Below, piece by piece: positions 18,801 through 32,746 of a stretch of DNA of 64,000 nucleotides. The notes under the pieces were generated by a model. It searched no databases. It saw only the letters and a list, made by a program, of their open reading frames with translations, and was not told the DNA's origin. The first letter of the stretch is position 1, and each line of letters starts with the position of its first letter. Position numbers and translations under genes: made by a program. The stretch covers positions 1,550,001 to 1,614,000 of the forward strand of contig OY718805.1 of assembly GCA_963070105.1 (NCBI GenBank), in the 5' to 3' direction. The stretch is from Litomosoides sigmodontis. Its lineage: Eukaryota; Nematoda; Chromadorea; Rhabditida; Onchocercidae.

Positions 18801-18915
18801 CCATCCAAAGGGGGATGCTGTATTTTTCAAACTGTTCCAGGCTTGCAAAACAGGACCAAAGAGGATTTTCCGGTTAGAGGACACGATGGAGCACATTTTT
18901 GTCAAGCTGATATAA
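12886..18915 (+). CDS. EXOC3: Exocyst complex component 3 (Sec6), 19 exons
   Basis: Subunit of the exocyst, which tethers secretory vesicles to the plasma membrane before SNARE-driven fusion. Exons: 12886-13011, 13260-13372, 13833-14030, 14213-14279, 14500-14657, 14901-15071, 15318-15453, 15676-15749, 15820-15924, 16093-16159, 16314-16406, 16482-16575, 16746-16816, 16931-17160, 17337-17408, 17644-17796, 18099-18207, 18485-18657 and 18765-18915. They total 2361 nt (786 residues), close to the family length of about 750, and every phase agrees. Family-like blocks include the N-terminal helix MDVDAIEKEAHAAALVQVAQ, LLLAHKNIMEMEHARDDLMY, DWYKDAHPEEERLGYYYTQ and RLFSKLLDDVD near the C-terminus. The protein is almost entirely helical with no membrane segment, as expected. 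The last exon has two in-frame acceptors 15 nt apart (see findings). Confidence 0.93.
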
Positions 18916-21900
18916 TTAACTTTTAACTACGGAGTACGGCTGTTTATTTCAGTGAATATTAATAAAATTTACATGAAGAGATCGTATACCGATTCTTATA
19001 GATTTGTAATAGGCCTATTAAAATTCCATGGTCATGGCATTTTGCTCTAATTAATCGAAAGGAAACTTTTATAATTCGGAATATTTAAATTTATAGAAAG
19101 AAACATTCAAACAAGAGTGAACTATGAGTTGGAAAGATACTGTATTCCTGTGATAGAAGTTCCGGATCCCTCCTGCTTATTTTTATTTTAACTTCGAGCA
19201 GAATTTTGGGACGGTTTGTTAACTCTGCTTTATTAATTTCTAAACATCATCTTGCCACTTCAAAAAAAATATCGGCCAACAAAAATTCTGATAATTCATA
19301 ATTAGTAGAGAGGGAAAAATGATTAAAAGATAAAAATTAATGCTTAACAATTTATCAAAAAAAGGAATGGTGAATTTAAAGATAATATACCCGCGGAAAG
19401 ACATTGGGGCTTGTTGAAGTAGTCGATTGAGAAATGAATTTGCATAGACAGCAGAGGGCTTTAAGGCCAGTGAATCTTCGAAAAATTGAGTTGTAAATAT
19501 TTCCACTTCTGCCTTTAGCAGTACTATGTCATATTATTTCCCAAGACTGTTTGAGGTTATTCTCATGACTGGCTAAACTTCAACACCTCTGTCAGTGTGG
19601 CTGAGCTTGAAGTTGTGATTTTTTTTCTCAAAAGTCCGAATTTCCTATTTGTTCAACAAAAATTTTATCACAATAAAAAATTTTGCAATTCTTAGAATAT
19701 TTCCGGAAAGTACTAAATTTTTTGCGGGAAGAATTTTGCTTTCTGCACTTAAGGACTACAACAATCTTGGTGGAGGAAAAAATTAGATACAACAAAAAAT
19801 TTTAGTTTTAGGATGGCCCAAGAGCACACTAGTATAGTTCGGAAGCAGTGAGAAGTATGGATGAGAAGTCGATGAAGACTTATCGGGATTTGTTAAGATA
19901 TGCTTAGATGTGTTTTTTTTAAATCTAATTATCGATGAGGCAAAGGCGAAGTTGAGGGGGGCGATGGGGAGAGGAAATCAGGATAGCAAACATAAAACTG
20001 AGGGAAGGGATTGGGTGGGACCAGGCTATACACGACACCGGGGGAACATTCTCAAAGAAAGCATTCTCTCGGAATTGCTCCAATCACTCGGTGCTTATCA
20101 CTCGGAGTTTTGCAACCACTCGGATTTCACTTTGTTCTCTTTTGACCATTAGGATTCCACTACTTTTTTTTTAAAATAAATTTTGACCCTTTCTGAAATT
20201 AACAAGTTTATTTCTCTAGGAAATTGCCGTCATCATAAAACTCTGAAATGTCCATCACGAAGAAAGAAAATTCTTTCCTTCTTTCAAACATACTTTAGAT
20301 AAAAGGTAAGGACTAGTTGAAAATATAAAATTATATCATCGATGATCGAAAAAAGAATTATTTTTTCTTTACATTTGATGCGTTTCCCTTACCTGGATGT
20401 CTGTGCTTCAACTTGGAGGGGCAAATTTCATAGAAAATAGCTAATATTACTAGCAAGAAATGAAACGTTTTGAGTTTATATAAAAGTTTAAATACTAAAA
20501 TTACCACTCTTTCGTAATGTAAAAATATTAAGAATACATTGGCGCACTTTGGCGTAATTTACTCGGCGAGACGTGAAGAGAGGTGGAAGTGTTGGTGGCC
20601 GATAATTTTTTTCAACTTGACGAAGACAATTTGATGGATATCCATTATAAAGCAATCACTTTCTCCTTGTTTTTACCATCAAGTTGAGCAATTCATTCAG
20701 TAAGCATTAGGCTTACATCGTTAACGTCGATTTGCAATCGAAAAATTCTGAAAATTTTCAATTTTAATAAATAACTAATAATTTCTAATAATTCATATTT
20801 CATGCAGAATTTAGCAATAACAATGAAAATATCACGCGAATATATGAATGTTTTACTTAAATATACAAAGACAAAAAAAAAGCACAAAAAAGTGTCAAAA
20901 AAATTCAAACTCAAATGATTTTAAAATTAACTGAGAAACACTTCTGTCCAACAAATGATAGTAAAAATTTTAATTAAATTATTTGTTTGAAGGGAAACCC
21001 AAGTTATTAATTAAGTTGCATTTAAATAATTCAACACATATGCAATTATACATTAACGTCACACTGATTTATATGAAATATTTTCAAACGAAATTATGAT
21101 TTCGAGCAAATTTCCATCTAAGATCAAAAGGATTGAAAGGCTTCAGTTAACAGGGAGTAAGTGAACAGTGCCACAAGCTCACTTCTACTTCGCTGCTTCT
21201 CTCATTTCTCCCATTTCAATTAAAAAGCACAATACTTCGGTCATGAATGTATTAGCGTATTAGCATAAAAACTTCAATACTCCTAAAATAATTATACTAC
21301 TTGAGTTAAGCTGAATTAGCTATTTCGACTGATCTTCCGCTATTATCGTATCCGGACGACGGATATCATCAACTGACTAATCTCCGATAGCTACTGTACG
21401 AGCAGTCATTTCGGAAGAGAAAGAACCATTTCACACACATCATTTATCACTGCTATTTCAATCATTTTTGCTCACTTTGATCGTAACGGTTCACGCAGTA
21501 CAGTAATAATACAGTAGAAATGATCTTACCATTTGCAGTTATACTCAATAGGGAACAAAACATTCATTAACTTTAAAAATAGTCTAATTTGAAATTTAAT
21601 TAATCCAATGAATCAATCGAATTGGATTCACTTTCTGTTCATCTCGTCTTTCTTTTAAATATATCCTAGTTAATTAAAGCGAATTACTTTTCACTGCTAT
21701 ACATGTATACATACGCATAGTATATGCAATCAATGATAGAAATGCAATCAATGATTTCATCAAACATAAAATTTTGGTTAATTAATTGAGATCGATTTCA
21801 GAATTTTAAATTCAAAATTTAAAATTAAATGAGAAAAGCAGAAACAAAATTAAACAATTGATTTTTTCTTTTTCTTTCTTGTTGATACTATGCAGAGATA

Positions 21901-23917
21901 TTTTGCAATGTGATATCATTTATAGTTTTTCAATGGAAAAAAATAGTAATAGGATGAATGAATAACTAACATTAATTAATACTGCCAATTTGGTAAATGA
22001 CTGGTCTATTTTTCACACATTTCAAATTGACTTCTAATGGAAAATAAAGCTTGCAAGTGCTACTATTTTTTTGAAAAAATTACAATAGTAATTTATGCTG
22101 CTATTAAGTTTCTGATTTAAATTAAAAATTTAGGAGTGATAAGTTCAGTTTGTCGTCCAATTTCAGCTCTAATATTGGGATACCGTAAATCATTGCTAAA
22201 GTGCTAGTAACTTAGGTGTATTTGACGAGCAGATATTGGCAGGCTCGCTAATAGGATTAACGAAACAGCCACCTTGCACTGTTGAATTCTATTAACGGTA
22301 GTGGTAATGGATATGTGAGAGGAAGTTGGATTCGATTACAAACAAATCCACACGGATCACTTTCCTCCAAACACTCTTTCCTACCGCGTCATTTGCGTAA
22401 ATATTTCAGTGTTACTGTAGAAACGTTAACCCCGTCGTAGGCAATAAAATTCAATTGAACACAACTCTTCAATGCTGAATTTCACCAAAATCCAATGAGA
22501 TAAATGGTTAGCAAAATATGCGCAGCTTTTAGCATTTCACACTTTGTGCAATAATTTCGTGAAATGTTTGAAAGAGTTGAAAGGCAACATTCAGTTACAA
22601 TCAAATAATTCGCTAATTTATAGAAAAAAATAGGAATAGAAAAACTAAACCTAAAATTAAACCTTAAATGAATGCAAGTAAACAGTTTCAGTGAATAGTT
22701 ATTGGCAGTTAAATGCGGAAGTTTCATTGACTGCGTACGTGTTGCAAAATAAAGTTGTACAGTGATCGTTTGCGCCACAATGACCGACTTTCCTCATCTC
22801 TCCGATCGAACGAACATTCTCCACCAAATTGGAGCATGCATTCTGAACACTGAAACTTCCTTCCATTCATGATAACGGAAGAATCACAACGATTAGCTGA
22901 TGGGCGTCTACTCTTGCAAAATTAAATTCTCACTCAAAATTAGCAATTATTTATTAAAATGGATAAAACAGCACTAAAGATGCAATATCATTTACGAATG
23001 GGAACTTTTTTTTTCTTGAAATGATCTAACTACCAAGCGTGCTTTTGTACATTTATAATAAGATTTAAACTAATCCTAGAAAAAGTAAAGCTTGTGAACA
23101 TGATATTCCTCTATAAATTCCAAAAGAATAACCTAACTTTATAAGCCTATTTTCCAGAGTAATTAATTAATTATCATCAGCTATATGTGACATTGGAATA
23201 AATTTCAACTGTAACACATTTCACAAGCTCTATTACCTTCATTAATTGAATAGATGAAATGAAACAAATTGAACATAAATAGTAAGTGAAATGGAAACAA
23301 CTGCAACTTCCCGAATATTTGAAATGAAAAGAGAGCAAAGAATTGCACTCTCTCCTTACCTTACCAGGCTCCTTCCTCTTAACATCAAATATTTTCACTT
23401 TCACTTAACTCTTAGTCTGTACCTGTCTGTGCGTGTGTGTGTGTTTGTAGTGACATTTTAATATTAACTTAGTTTTCTTTCATATTTGATTTAGTTCTTC
23501 CATTCTTTTGATGCAAATGTCACGCTATTCTATTCTTAAGCGACGAATGAAAAATGAACTCAATCAATTACGCAACGTACAATTTATTAAAGTGGGAATG
23601 TGAGATTTTAATTAGAAGGAAATAAGGCAACCAATTAATATTGTTTAGAAAGGGTGAAAGCTAGAGAGTAAAGTTTGAAGTTTGCAAATTTTCCAAATTT
23701 ACAGTAATAAATGATAAGTAGTAGTAATAATAGGTGTATAGTAAAATTAGAGATGATTGTACGGAAGGCGGAAAGCACACAGAGGATCGATGCTGTGAAG
23801 GATGACGACGAAGAAGAGGAGATGCAGCGAAATGAATTCATTGTTGAGCAGCTGGTTGAACCTTTCCTCTATGGATCCCGTATTTGATAATACCACCGCC
23901 ACCATAGCCACTACTAC

Positions 23918-23918
23918 A

Positions 23919-23977
<59 letters not shown>
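23918..23977. repeat. (CA)n microsatellite
   Basis: An uninterrupted AC/CA run of about 57 bp. It creates artificial open frames of poly-Thr/His or poly-Val/Cys on the two strands, which should not be read as genes. Confidence 0.97.
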
Positions 23978-23980
<3 letters not shown>

Positions 23981-24087
23981 GACGCTGGACACATGATGAC
24001 CAGTGGTGATATAACTCGCCAGAAATGTTGTTATGCAAGAAGTCATTGAAGAATTCTTCAATTTCACATGAATAAAGCGCCGTACGG

Positions 24088-24139
24088 AGAGAGAGAGAGA
24101 AAGAGAAAGATAGAGAGAGGAAAGGAGGGAGAGAGAGAT
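24088..24139. repeat. GA-rich imperfect microsatellite
   Basis: A degenerate AG-rich purine tract (GAGAGAGA, AAGAGAAAG, GGAGGGAGAG units) about 110 bp right of the CA repeat. Confidence 0.85.
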
Positions 24140-25020
24140 GCTAGAAAGTGTAAACGCGAAGCGTTATTATGGGAGATGATGAATGAGTTAATCTTATTAA
24201 ATGACATAATTGTTTGTTAATAGATTTTGTCGAAAAAAAACTCGTCAATTTAATGAGAGAGTTTTATGAATTTTCAAGAAAAATTTGGACGTATATTTGT
24301 CAGCAATATTTAAATGCATGAAATAAATTGAAATATTTTTAACAATGAAATATTTTTTAAACAAATAAATAAATACATGAAATGAAATATTTTCTCTGTA
24401 AATAAATCTCCAATATGCAAACTATTGTAGCATAAGTAATGAAAAATTAAAGTGTTTTGTTTATAAAAAAAGTTGTCCATTATTACATTTAACAGAGAAT
24501 TTATTTGTGCTGATAAATAATTCAACTTTCAACTTTTCAAGTGGTAAAACGCCGACGGTAATTTTCTCTAGCAAAATTAGCAAGCAAATTAAATTTTCAA
24601 GGAACCGTTTTGGTACTGCTGGGATGGACAGTTGCATACTCTGTGTGCTACGAAACGAGCGTTTTCTATTTTGAATTTCAGGTTGGATGCTTACTGTTAA
24701 AGTTAGGTCGGAATTAGAGGTTGTGGGGAGGCAGTTGTTGGATAAGTCGGGAGTACCGGTGAATCAGTAAGGCACTGTAAGACATATTTATTATGTGGAT
24801 AATTAGTGCTCCCCTTTTTCTGGTCAGCCAAGAAAACTGAAGTCTAAGGTTTGCTTCAAACTGCATTACTTTCCTGTGTGCATACGCTGCTGTACTGAAG
24901 AGTCATTTGTCCTTATCTACGATGACAGATGAAAAAAAAAACTTGGCAAAGTAGATAACAGCAAAGGAAGTTGAATCCGTAAAGATTCGTAATAGTGTTA
25001 TTTAATAAGCTTTTAAAGTT

Positions 25021-28000
25021 ATGGATATGATGCTGGACTTATTGGCTTCCGAGGCATCGGGAAGTGTCCTCATCGATAATTACACAAGTGACGGTCTCAT
25101 GGTGTTTGATGGTAATACTTTATGGTTTGTCACTGGCTTGTATTCGGGAGCTGATGGAAAAGCTTATTGTAATCGAAAAATTGTAAGTTCTTTGTTAATT
25201 TAAATTGTTCCCGACAGCTCTTGTGAGCTACTAATTTGTATCTCTTGCAGTTCATTCTATTTATCGCTAGACATCAGTGCCATGGGAAAAATGATGTGCA
25301 AAATGTGCTTTTAAATTTCTTCATTCTTCAGAAGCTCTGCATTGACTCACCATTGCCGTCAGATGAGAAATTCAATGCAATGTCGGTGAACAGGAATGGT
25401 AGTCGTGTAGCGCTATCGAGTGCACATTCGGTGTCTGTGATTGAAATACCCTACGATTGTTGGTGTCGGCAGTCCGTAACACAAGATCCTTTAATGGACC
25501 ATTTGCAACCTCTTTATCACTGCAAGTAATCATTTGCGAAGTTTGCCAAAATTGGTTGCACCGCTAGAGAAAGATTCAAATATGGCTATAGATTAAAGGC
25601 TTTTTTCGTCTTTAGATAAAATAGCTTGAAAGTTTTAATTCGAAATTTGGATTGATTAGAATTTGTGTATGATATAACATTGAAAGTGCTTTGCTGAAGG
25701 TTGGAAAACAGTGTGGTGGTAGCTGAGTCAAAGGCTATATTAATTATGTTTACTGAAGAGATTGAGTAAAATGATAATCTCATTAAACCGTTTTATTTAA
25801 CTTTCGGCGAACTTTCATACATTAGTACTTGTGTTTTTGATTTATTGTGGACTCTTCCGATTATATTTTACATTACTCTTAGGCATTAATAAGAAGAGTA
25901 ATGCAATAATTTGTGTTTTTGATTAATTGATTTGAGAGAAAGTAATCTGTGAATTAAGTTTTCCAGTTTTTACAAAATTACAAAAAAAATTCACAATTTT
26001 TACAAAGCAAAACTACGTAGGTGCAGGTAGTTTTCTTTATTCTTTTTTCTGTTTTGTAGGAACCAATTTGTTGGCTCTCATACTTGGTCAGCAAATATTG
26101 CAGTTGACATTCTTAAAATTAGGTGGTGTTGGGAAGGTCGTCACAGATCTGGACATCATGCTTGCAATATATTGGCTGTTCTTTACAGTGGAAATATTGT
26201 TAGGTTTGTTCTAATGACCTTCCAAAATTTTTCAATCATAGTTCTTTTTATTTTGTCAACTTTTTACTGTACATGTCTTATTTATTTACTTTCAAATTTA
26301 GCATTTAACTAAATGGTCGGATCACTGTATTGCATTTTCTTGTGTTGGTAAGAGAACAAAGAGATTGTGTTTTTGAATCAAGTGAAAAACTTTTAGGATT
26401 TATGATGCTGGCATTAGTTGTACTATACCTACAGTTGTGGTCGATTTTAAATCTCTTTTTGGGCTGTCTGAGTCAAGTTGCGATCGTTCGCTTGGGGTGC
26501 ATAATTATATAGGTTTGAATGTTTTTATAAAATTATCGTGAAAGCAGCAGAATTTTGAATTTATTATGTGAACAGAGCGTCCACTGTTTTCAGTTGAGAC
26601 ACCTTTTTTTACTATTCACCGCTCTTATACTTTCTGAAATTGACATGTTGCAATATAATGAGGTATAAAGTGGCATTCATTGGTCAAATTATACTCTTTC
26701 TAATCGAGAAGCGATTTATCACACTAGTATATAGGAGAGAGTTTAGTATATAAAAAAGTGAATTTATAAAAACTGAGGTAATATTTGCAATATTTGAAGT
26801 AATTTTGTTGAGGTAATATTTGTACAACTTTATGTGACTGGTTTTATTGTGAACTGTTGGAGTACGATCAAATTACAGGCTTTGTTTTAGTTAATTTTTT
26901 TTAGCCTCGTTTGATTTTGGACCATCATTTATTTGTTCGGGTAACGCAAATGGTACAGAAATTAATGTAAAAACATTGGTTGCCATTGATAACGATTGTG
27001 GTGATATTTACGTTGTGACTTATTCTGACAATAGGTATGTTGAAAATAGCGTTTTTTTCCGGATGATTACGTATTTTTCTTGTTATCAGTTATCCATCAA
27101 GCTTTTGGAACTTTGAATAACCGTTTTATCTTTATTAATCATTGTTTTGGAAAACATTTATTTTCAGTGTCATTGAGATTCAGGGACCTCTTATATTAAC
27201 AGGAAATGTACCAGGTGGTTTTGCTTCCAGTGGTGCTTTCGATATCCTTTATGTACAACATCGTGAAAAAACATCATTACCAGTTTTCTCATTAATATCT
27301 TCCAGTGGATGTATAACGCATTTCCTTATTCTAACACTAAACGAGGTTTGGTGCCACTTAAATTAGTGGATTTAAGTAAAAGCACTGTTACTTTTCAGAA
27401 AAATTTTGAAAATAGTTGGAGATTTACATTTTAGCTTAGGTAAAGGCTCACTTTATTTTCAGGAAGCTTTCGACGGGCATATGGAATTTGTTCTTGTTTC
27501 TTATGATAATATTTTGCTGCCTTTCAAACCACTTGCTGATAATTCATATTGTTTACAGAATGGTTCGTATTTTTTATCTATAGTCATCCGTTTGGTAATT
27601 TTATCAGGTAAAAACAAATAAATCACTACTGAATATCTTGGATGTGTTTCAGAACAACGTTGAAATGTGAAATAAGTTTTGATTATACAAGTCTTCATTT
27701 TGGGCATAACAGAATCTGCTGATGAGGGAAGATCGTTATGTAAGGCAGCAAAATGAGGATAAACATTTGCAGAGAAATACCATTAGGGATTTATGGTATT
27801 AGGCTTAGGAAATGTTCGTATTTATTTTCTGGAATTTTAGATCATGTTCAATCCGGTCAATATTTTGTTGTTTGTGGGGTGAATCTTTTTTCCATTAATA
27901 TTAATCCATGGATTCATTTGTTATCAAATTCATTACCAGCAAATGCAAAGTGAGTTTCTAAGATTTTAAGTATTACTTTATTCTTATCCTCTACGAATTA

Positions 28001-30416
28001 GAAAATATGAAGCTGAACATAACATTTTTGATTTATTAGTAATCTGTACACTTTTAATTTAAGTGTACTTGATCTGTTATCTCATGGTGAAGTGACACTT
28101 CATACGGTCAAAGTGTTAACGTTGGTGATGGATAAAAGTGTGGTGATTTTTTTAAATTATAGAAATTTCAGTTACGAGAAAAAAGCAAGTGACTTACCTG
28201 ATTCGAAAATACATCACGTATTCGTTGTCTTGGGAAGCGCCGAAACAAGCGGGATGGTAGATGCTATAACATTTGCTACTATTGCTTATGTTACCATTGG
28301 GAAATCTCCAATTCCTGATGATATTTGCAGAGTTTTTAATGAAAAAAATATAGTTTATATAGCGGTTACTTCCTCAAGGCAGCTGCTTTACAAATTTGCA
28401 AGGTTGGCTCTGAGGTTTAAACTGGTGACTTAGAAATTTAACATTGGAGTGGTGTTTAAGAAATTAGCTCTTCTTTTATAAGTTAACTTTTCATGAGACT
28501 AAAATTATTTGGTGCTTTTAGGCAGGATACTATTTGGCATGAGAAACGTGCAGTAGTTAGACGACACAATGTGCCTGTCGTTGAAGAAAAAGCTCAAGAC
28601 TATCTTCTTGAAGAATGTATGAAAATTCTCCAATCTCAAACTGTAATACCAAGTTTTAGGTATTGCGTTATTACAATATTTCATTTTCCAATAACTTCTG
28701 AATGTCCTAATGAGTTAAAAGAAGAAGATATCCTTTTTTTTTCCGCTTTTAATGGAATGCAGTAGAATTTGACTAATGGACAAATACGTATGTGAAGGTC
28801 ATATGGAGCTCATGGCTGTTTAAAGGTGCGGGTTTTCAATACTGATGTTTTGTAGTTGTTTTCAGATTGAACAAGTCAGTAACAGAATCTGAAGCTATAA
28901 TAGTAGCTAACGGCGTTGTGCAAGCCTTGGTGGAAAACATGAGAATCACTGAAAATGCTTTTAAAAGAATTCAGGATATGTAGGCTTTGAAATTGCTTTT
29001 TAATTATCCAAATTTTTCGGCATTCAATTTTAAATTGTATAGAGAACTGATTTATTCATTGATAACTCTTATTCTAATATCTTGTTTGTACTTCAGTTCA
29101 AGTTAGATACATACATAGTACAGTGGACATATGAATTAGATGAGGAGGAATAGCCTTCCGTAAGTATTGTTTCGTGTCTCGTTGTTACTTCCCAGTTTTT
29201 TTCCAGAATTGCCGAAGATATGAAGAGTTTGGAGGCAATAAATAATAATAAATCGACGTGTACGGAACGCTTGTTGCGGGTGTTGTCTGCATACGTTGAT
29301 CTGAGAAATCGTATTTATAAAATTCAGAAGGCAGTTGCACAATTGAAAAAGCGAAGTGATGAGGTTTGTTTTATTTCTAAATAAAATACCCCTTTGACTG
29401 CAATGACAAAAAAGTAGTTTTGATAAACAAGATGTGTTTTGGAAAGTAAGGTTATTAAAACAGATGAACTGGATAACACAGTACTTTGGTACTTTACGAG
29501 AAGATTGATACGAAGAGCCTGTCTTTAAATATCGAAAGCTAAGGAAGCAATTTTTCTAAAGCAAATTCTTTATTTTTTTAAAATGTAGTTTGAATTATTT
29601 TGCAGCTTGGCTTAGGCCTGGTGCCGAAAATGTTTCCGTTAACAGATTCAGAAAAAGCTCTAAAGGATAAATTAGAAGCGTTGCATGTCGAAGTCGATGG
29701 CATCACACGGCAATTACCATATGTATGATCTGATTTTTAAAAATAAATTCTTAAGTTCCGGAGCTTTTATTTTCGTTTAAATGAAGTCTCAGAAAGATGT
29801 TACAAGCATTATTCCACTTCATACCTTGCAACAACGTGGTTCTTGTTAATTAGTTTCATAAATGCCTGATTGTTATTCTGTAATTGTTAAAATCAGAACT
29901 GTTTGCACTTCCTGTATGCTCTTTCAGCTTGCAAGCGAAATAGCCGCTAAACGCCATGATCGCTTTGGACCCGTTCGTTCATTTTGTGCATCAATGAGTG
30001 CACAGAAGTTTATGCTGTCTAAAAAGTTTGCTTTTTATTCGTTTTCTCTCTTCAATTCCTTATTTTTCATTTCACGTTTCTTACTTTTCCTTTCATCATT
30101 CTGATCAATGCAAGAGGAAGTAATGACAGTCATGAAATCATGCTTTTATTATAATGATGCCAGATAAGACAATTGGGAAATGTAAAAAGTCTGCCCTATG
30201 ATAACCATCCACTCAAATGATTACAGATGTAATTAGCTTGATCTATTTTTTTACAGCACAGAAGATATCAATGAAATGGTTAACTGGACTAAACAGCTCG
30301 TCAAAAAAATTGATTCCATACAAGTGAGCATAGTTGCTGAAGAAGCTCTTTCTAGCTCACATGAAAATAATATTGAGGCTAGAACAACCCATTGTTTCTC
30401 GTCAAAACTTTTGTAG
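25021..30416 (+). CDS. NUP88: Nucleoporin NUP88 homologue, 15 exons
   Basis: Component of the cytoplasmic filaments of the nuclear pore, partner of NUP214/NUP62 in mRNA and protein export. Exons: 25021-25182, 25251-25525, 26060-26203, 26397-26512, 26905-27034, 27168-27345, 27463-27562, 27841-27949, 28040-28402, 28522-28659, 28866-28979, 29207-29363, 29606-29722, 29928-30025 and 30257-30416. They total 2361 nt (786 residues). The N-terminal two thirds read as beta-propeller repeats (RVALSSAHSVSVIEIPYD, GHHACNILAVLYSGNIVRIY). The C-terminal third is a coiled coil (LRVLSAYVDLRNRIYKIQKA) ending in NWTKQLVKKIDSIQ. Exon 2 has an alternative in-frame acceptor at 25332 that would remove 27 residues. 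The 28040-28402 exon is read as continuous, because the only internal candidate intron would be about 32 nt. The identity rests on propeller-plus-coiled-coil layout and recalled NUP88 motifs. Confidence 0.85.
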
Positions 30417-30848
30417 TAATATTTTTTTATGCAATGTATAAAAATACTTGAAATCTCGAACTAAGGCTTTAAAAAGAGTGCTACCAAAAGTATTCGTTTT
30501 CAAAACTTTGTGTCTTTATTTGTTTCTAACATGATACGTTACATATGCTTGTTCTTCGTATGATACAATCATACCTCTACAGACAGCAAATTCATTGGCT
30601 CTTGTTCAATAGAGTAAGATTGCTCAGAATCTCAGAATTTGAATGGTTAGTCGTGAGGATGTAGAATTTTTGCGATCTGACCAGAAAGCAAATTATAACC
30701 TGATAATTTTTACTTGCAACTTTTTCGGAACGTGATAGAGTTATGAACCAGGTATTGTCAGTTGATAATTATTTTAGCAGGTTAAATCATTGGTAATTGC
30801 TACCTCCAATAGGTTATTAAATTGCTTTGCAACTAGTACCACAGGGCT
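30417..30848. other. Convergent intergenic spacer
   Basis: About 430 bp between the stop codons of NUP88 (+) and the unknown zinc-ribbon gene (-). It must hold both 3' UTRs and poly(A) signals. No other feature is seen. Confidence 0.5.
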
Positions 30849-32737
30849 TCACTTGAGAGGTATGGCATTATGCAAGCAAACTCTCATCATTATGAACATG
30901 GTTAATATACAAGTTTTGATAAATAAAGGTGTAAACAACTGAAGTATACGAATAGTACAACCACGAATACAAATGAAGAAATCCGATTCATAACAATCTA
31001 ACCAGTCGTACTTGTCCGAAAACCCGAAGCATTATATTTCCATCATCAATTATAGGTCGAACATCCACATTTGACCTATATGACACAAGGTCGAGGAACT
31101 TAGTTAACTTGAAATTAGCTCACACTTGTAAAAACTACTTTTTCAGCAAAAGCAATGAAATATCTTCTATCAGAACGTACCGTACCTATTAAATTCTGAG
31201 TCGGACATATCATCGCTGCTAGCAAAGATCCTGTAGGAATGTCTCACCGGATCTGACAGATACCAGCCACAATCAATCCGTCGAGCCTGCAGTATATGCC
31301 GCAACTTAGTTGGACTTTAAGACCTATCGGAGTGAAACAAGAAAATAATCAACGGATTAAACCTTTCGTTTTGCCATCTCCGATAAAAACTGTCTGGCTT
31401 GTTTGTCTGCAGTGAGACCATTGAATCTGGAACGCTGTGTTTTAGAAGCAAAATCAAAAAGTACAGCGCGAGAAACTCTATTCAAAAATTAAAACGAAAC
31501 TAGGTTAACGGCATTAATCAGCGTCACAACAGCTTGATCTACATTAGTACAGGCCAGTTAGTTCTACCAAATGAGAGAGAACTGGTTCACGCTTTACAAA
31601 TTACGAATCTAAAAGTGTCTAGTCCCAATTCTTGTCTAAAAACACAAGCAATCTATATCAAAATAAATACATGTGAAATAAATAGCTCACCTCATACATT
31701 TACGATGCCTGCATTGTAGTGTAAGCTTCCCATCTTCGCGATGCTTATCGATTGCACGCAATGTCCCACCGCAAAAACGACAAGTCACTGGATATGCATT
31801 AGAAGCCTTGAATGTTTTCTTAATTACACAGTTAGAAATTTTAAAGGCCCAGTACTTCTACTACAGTGTAGAAAATGTAGAATAAAGCTTAACAGCTTAA
31901 ATTATATCGTCCTCCTTAAATAACATTGCTGATTGATGAAATAAGATAATATGCAGTCGTAGTGCTGAGAACTAGTATTTACTGATCAATGTGAAGGATT
32001 CTGACAAGACTGCATTCTTTTTTCTGTCACATTACCGATGGATCTGCAGACGCTGACGACGAGGCAAACATTGCATTGCTACCATTAGTATTATCGAGAT
32101 ATTTTTTGGCCAAATTTTCTGAAAGTGTAAAAAAATGGAAGTGATAATAATTGAGTACGTTCTGAGAACGATTAATGCCACAGAGCTAGGAAAATACAAA
32201 AGCATTCCAAAAAAAAACACAATTTTGATATAATGTGTAATTTCTTTCCTCTCACCCATCACATGAATGGTAAGCAAATACCGCTTTTCATCAGCATCTC
32301 AAGTAATACATAATTCACACCTTTTACGAAATAACACAATTTCAATTTTCCTCCTACCAAAGTCAGTAACTTCAAATTCTCGCAGGCTTTTTTCCGAAAA
32401 TTTCTTCCAGTGCTAACTTAATATTGCCTAACATTTTGCTCTTTAATCAAGAAAGTAAAAGAGAATATAGACAGATACCATCCAAACAAGTTGATTTGGG
32501 AGGTTTTCTAGTCGACATGTTTACCACTTCAACGATTATTTGAACGAAATATTAATCTGAAATGTGAAATAATTTATTACAAATATAACCTACTTATTTC
32601 ATACGTGAAAATACGGGTATGAAAGCAAAGCGTACGCGAACACAACCAAACCATTCCGCTATAAACATACGGTAACACATCGTACATGCAGCAGTGGATG
32701 AGGGCCACAATGCTACGCCTTGGTTTGTTGACCCCAT
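30849..32737 (-). CDS. Unrecognised protein with zinc-ribbon-like four-cysteine module
   Basis: No family was recognised. Seven consecutive exons join with matching phases: 32647-32737, 32036-32118, 31691-31806, 31363-31477, 31186-31286, 31012-31075 and 30849-30938. The predicted protein has 219 residues from the ATG at 32737, which follows a TAG acceptor by 9 nt. Visible parts: an N-terminal segment with MCYRMFIAEWFENLAKKYLD, a Ser/Ala linker, then CRFCGG followed after about 20 residues by LQCRHRKC, a C-x2-C...C-x4-C spacing like a treble-clef or zinc-ribbon finger. A basic helix (DKQARQFLSEMAKRKARRID) and an acidic-serine segment SSDDMSD follow. The layout is compatible with a nucleic-acid-binding protein, but that is inference. 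The middle five exons are firm; the first and last are less certain, so the termini may change. Confidence 0.62.
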
Positions 32738-32746
32738 TAACACGTG

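Larger units (their letters stand above)
18916..25020. other. Intergenic, no gene seen
   Basis: Six kb of AT-rich DNA. Open frames such as 19910-20152 and 22482-22778 show no recognisable domain or consistent exon borders. A G-rich stretch at about 24600-24780, just upstream of NUP88, contains a TTTCAG acceptor and may be a 5' UTR exon, but this is a guess. Microsatellites are listed separately. Confidence 0.55.

Noticed and set aside
23747..24067. Open frames of poly-Val/Cys and poly-Thr/His
   Set aside because: They are translations of the CA microsatellite on both strands.
28137..28169. Mini-intron GTGGTG...TTTCAG inside NUP88 exon 9
   Set aside because: It would be about 32 nt, shorter than any other intron in the window, and the frame is open through it.
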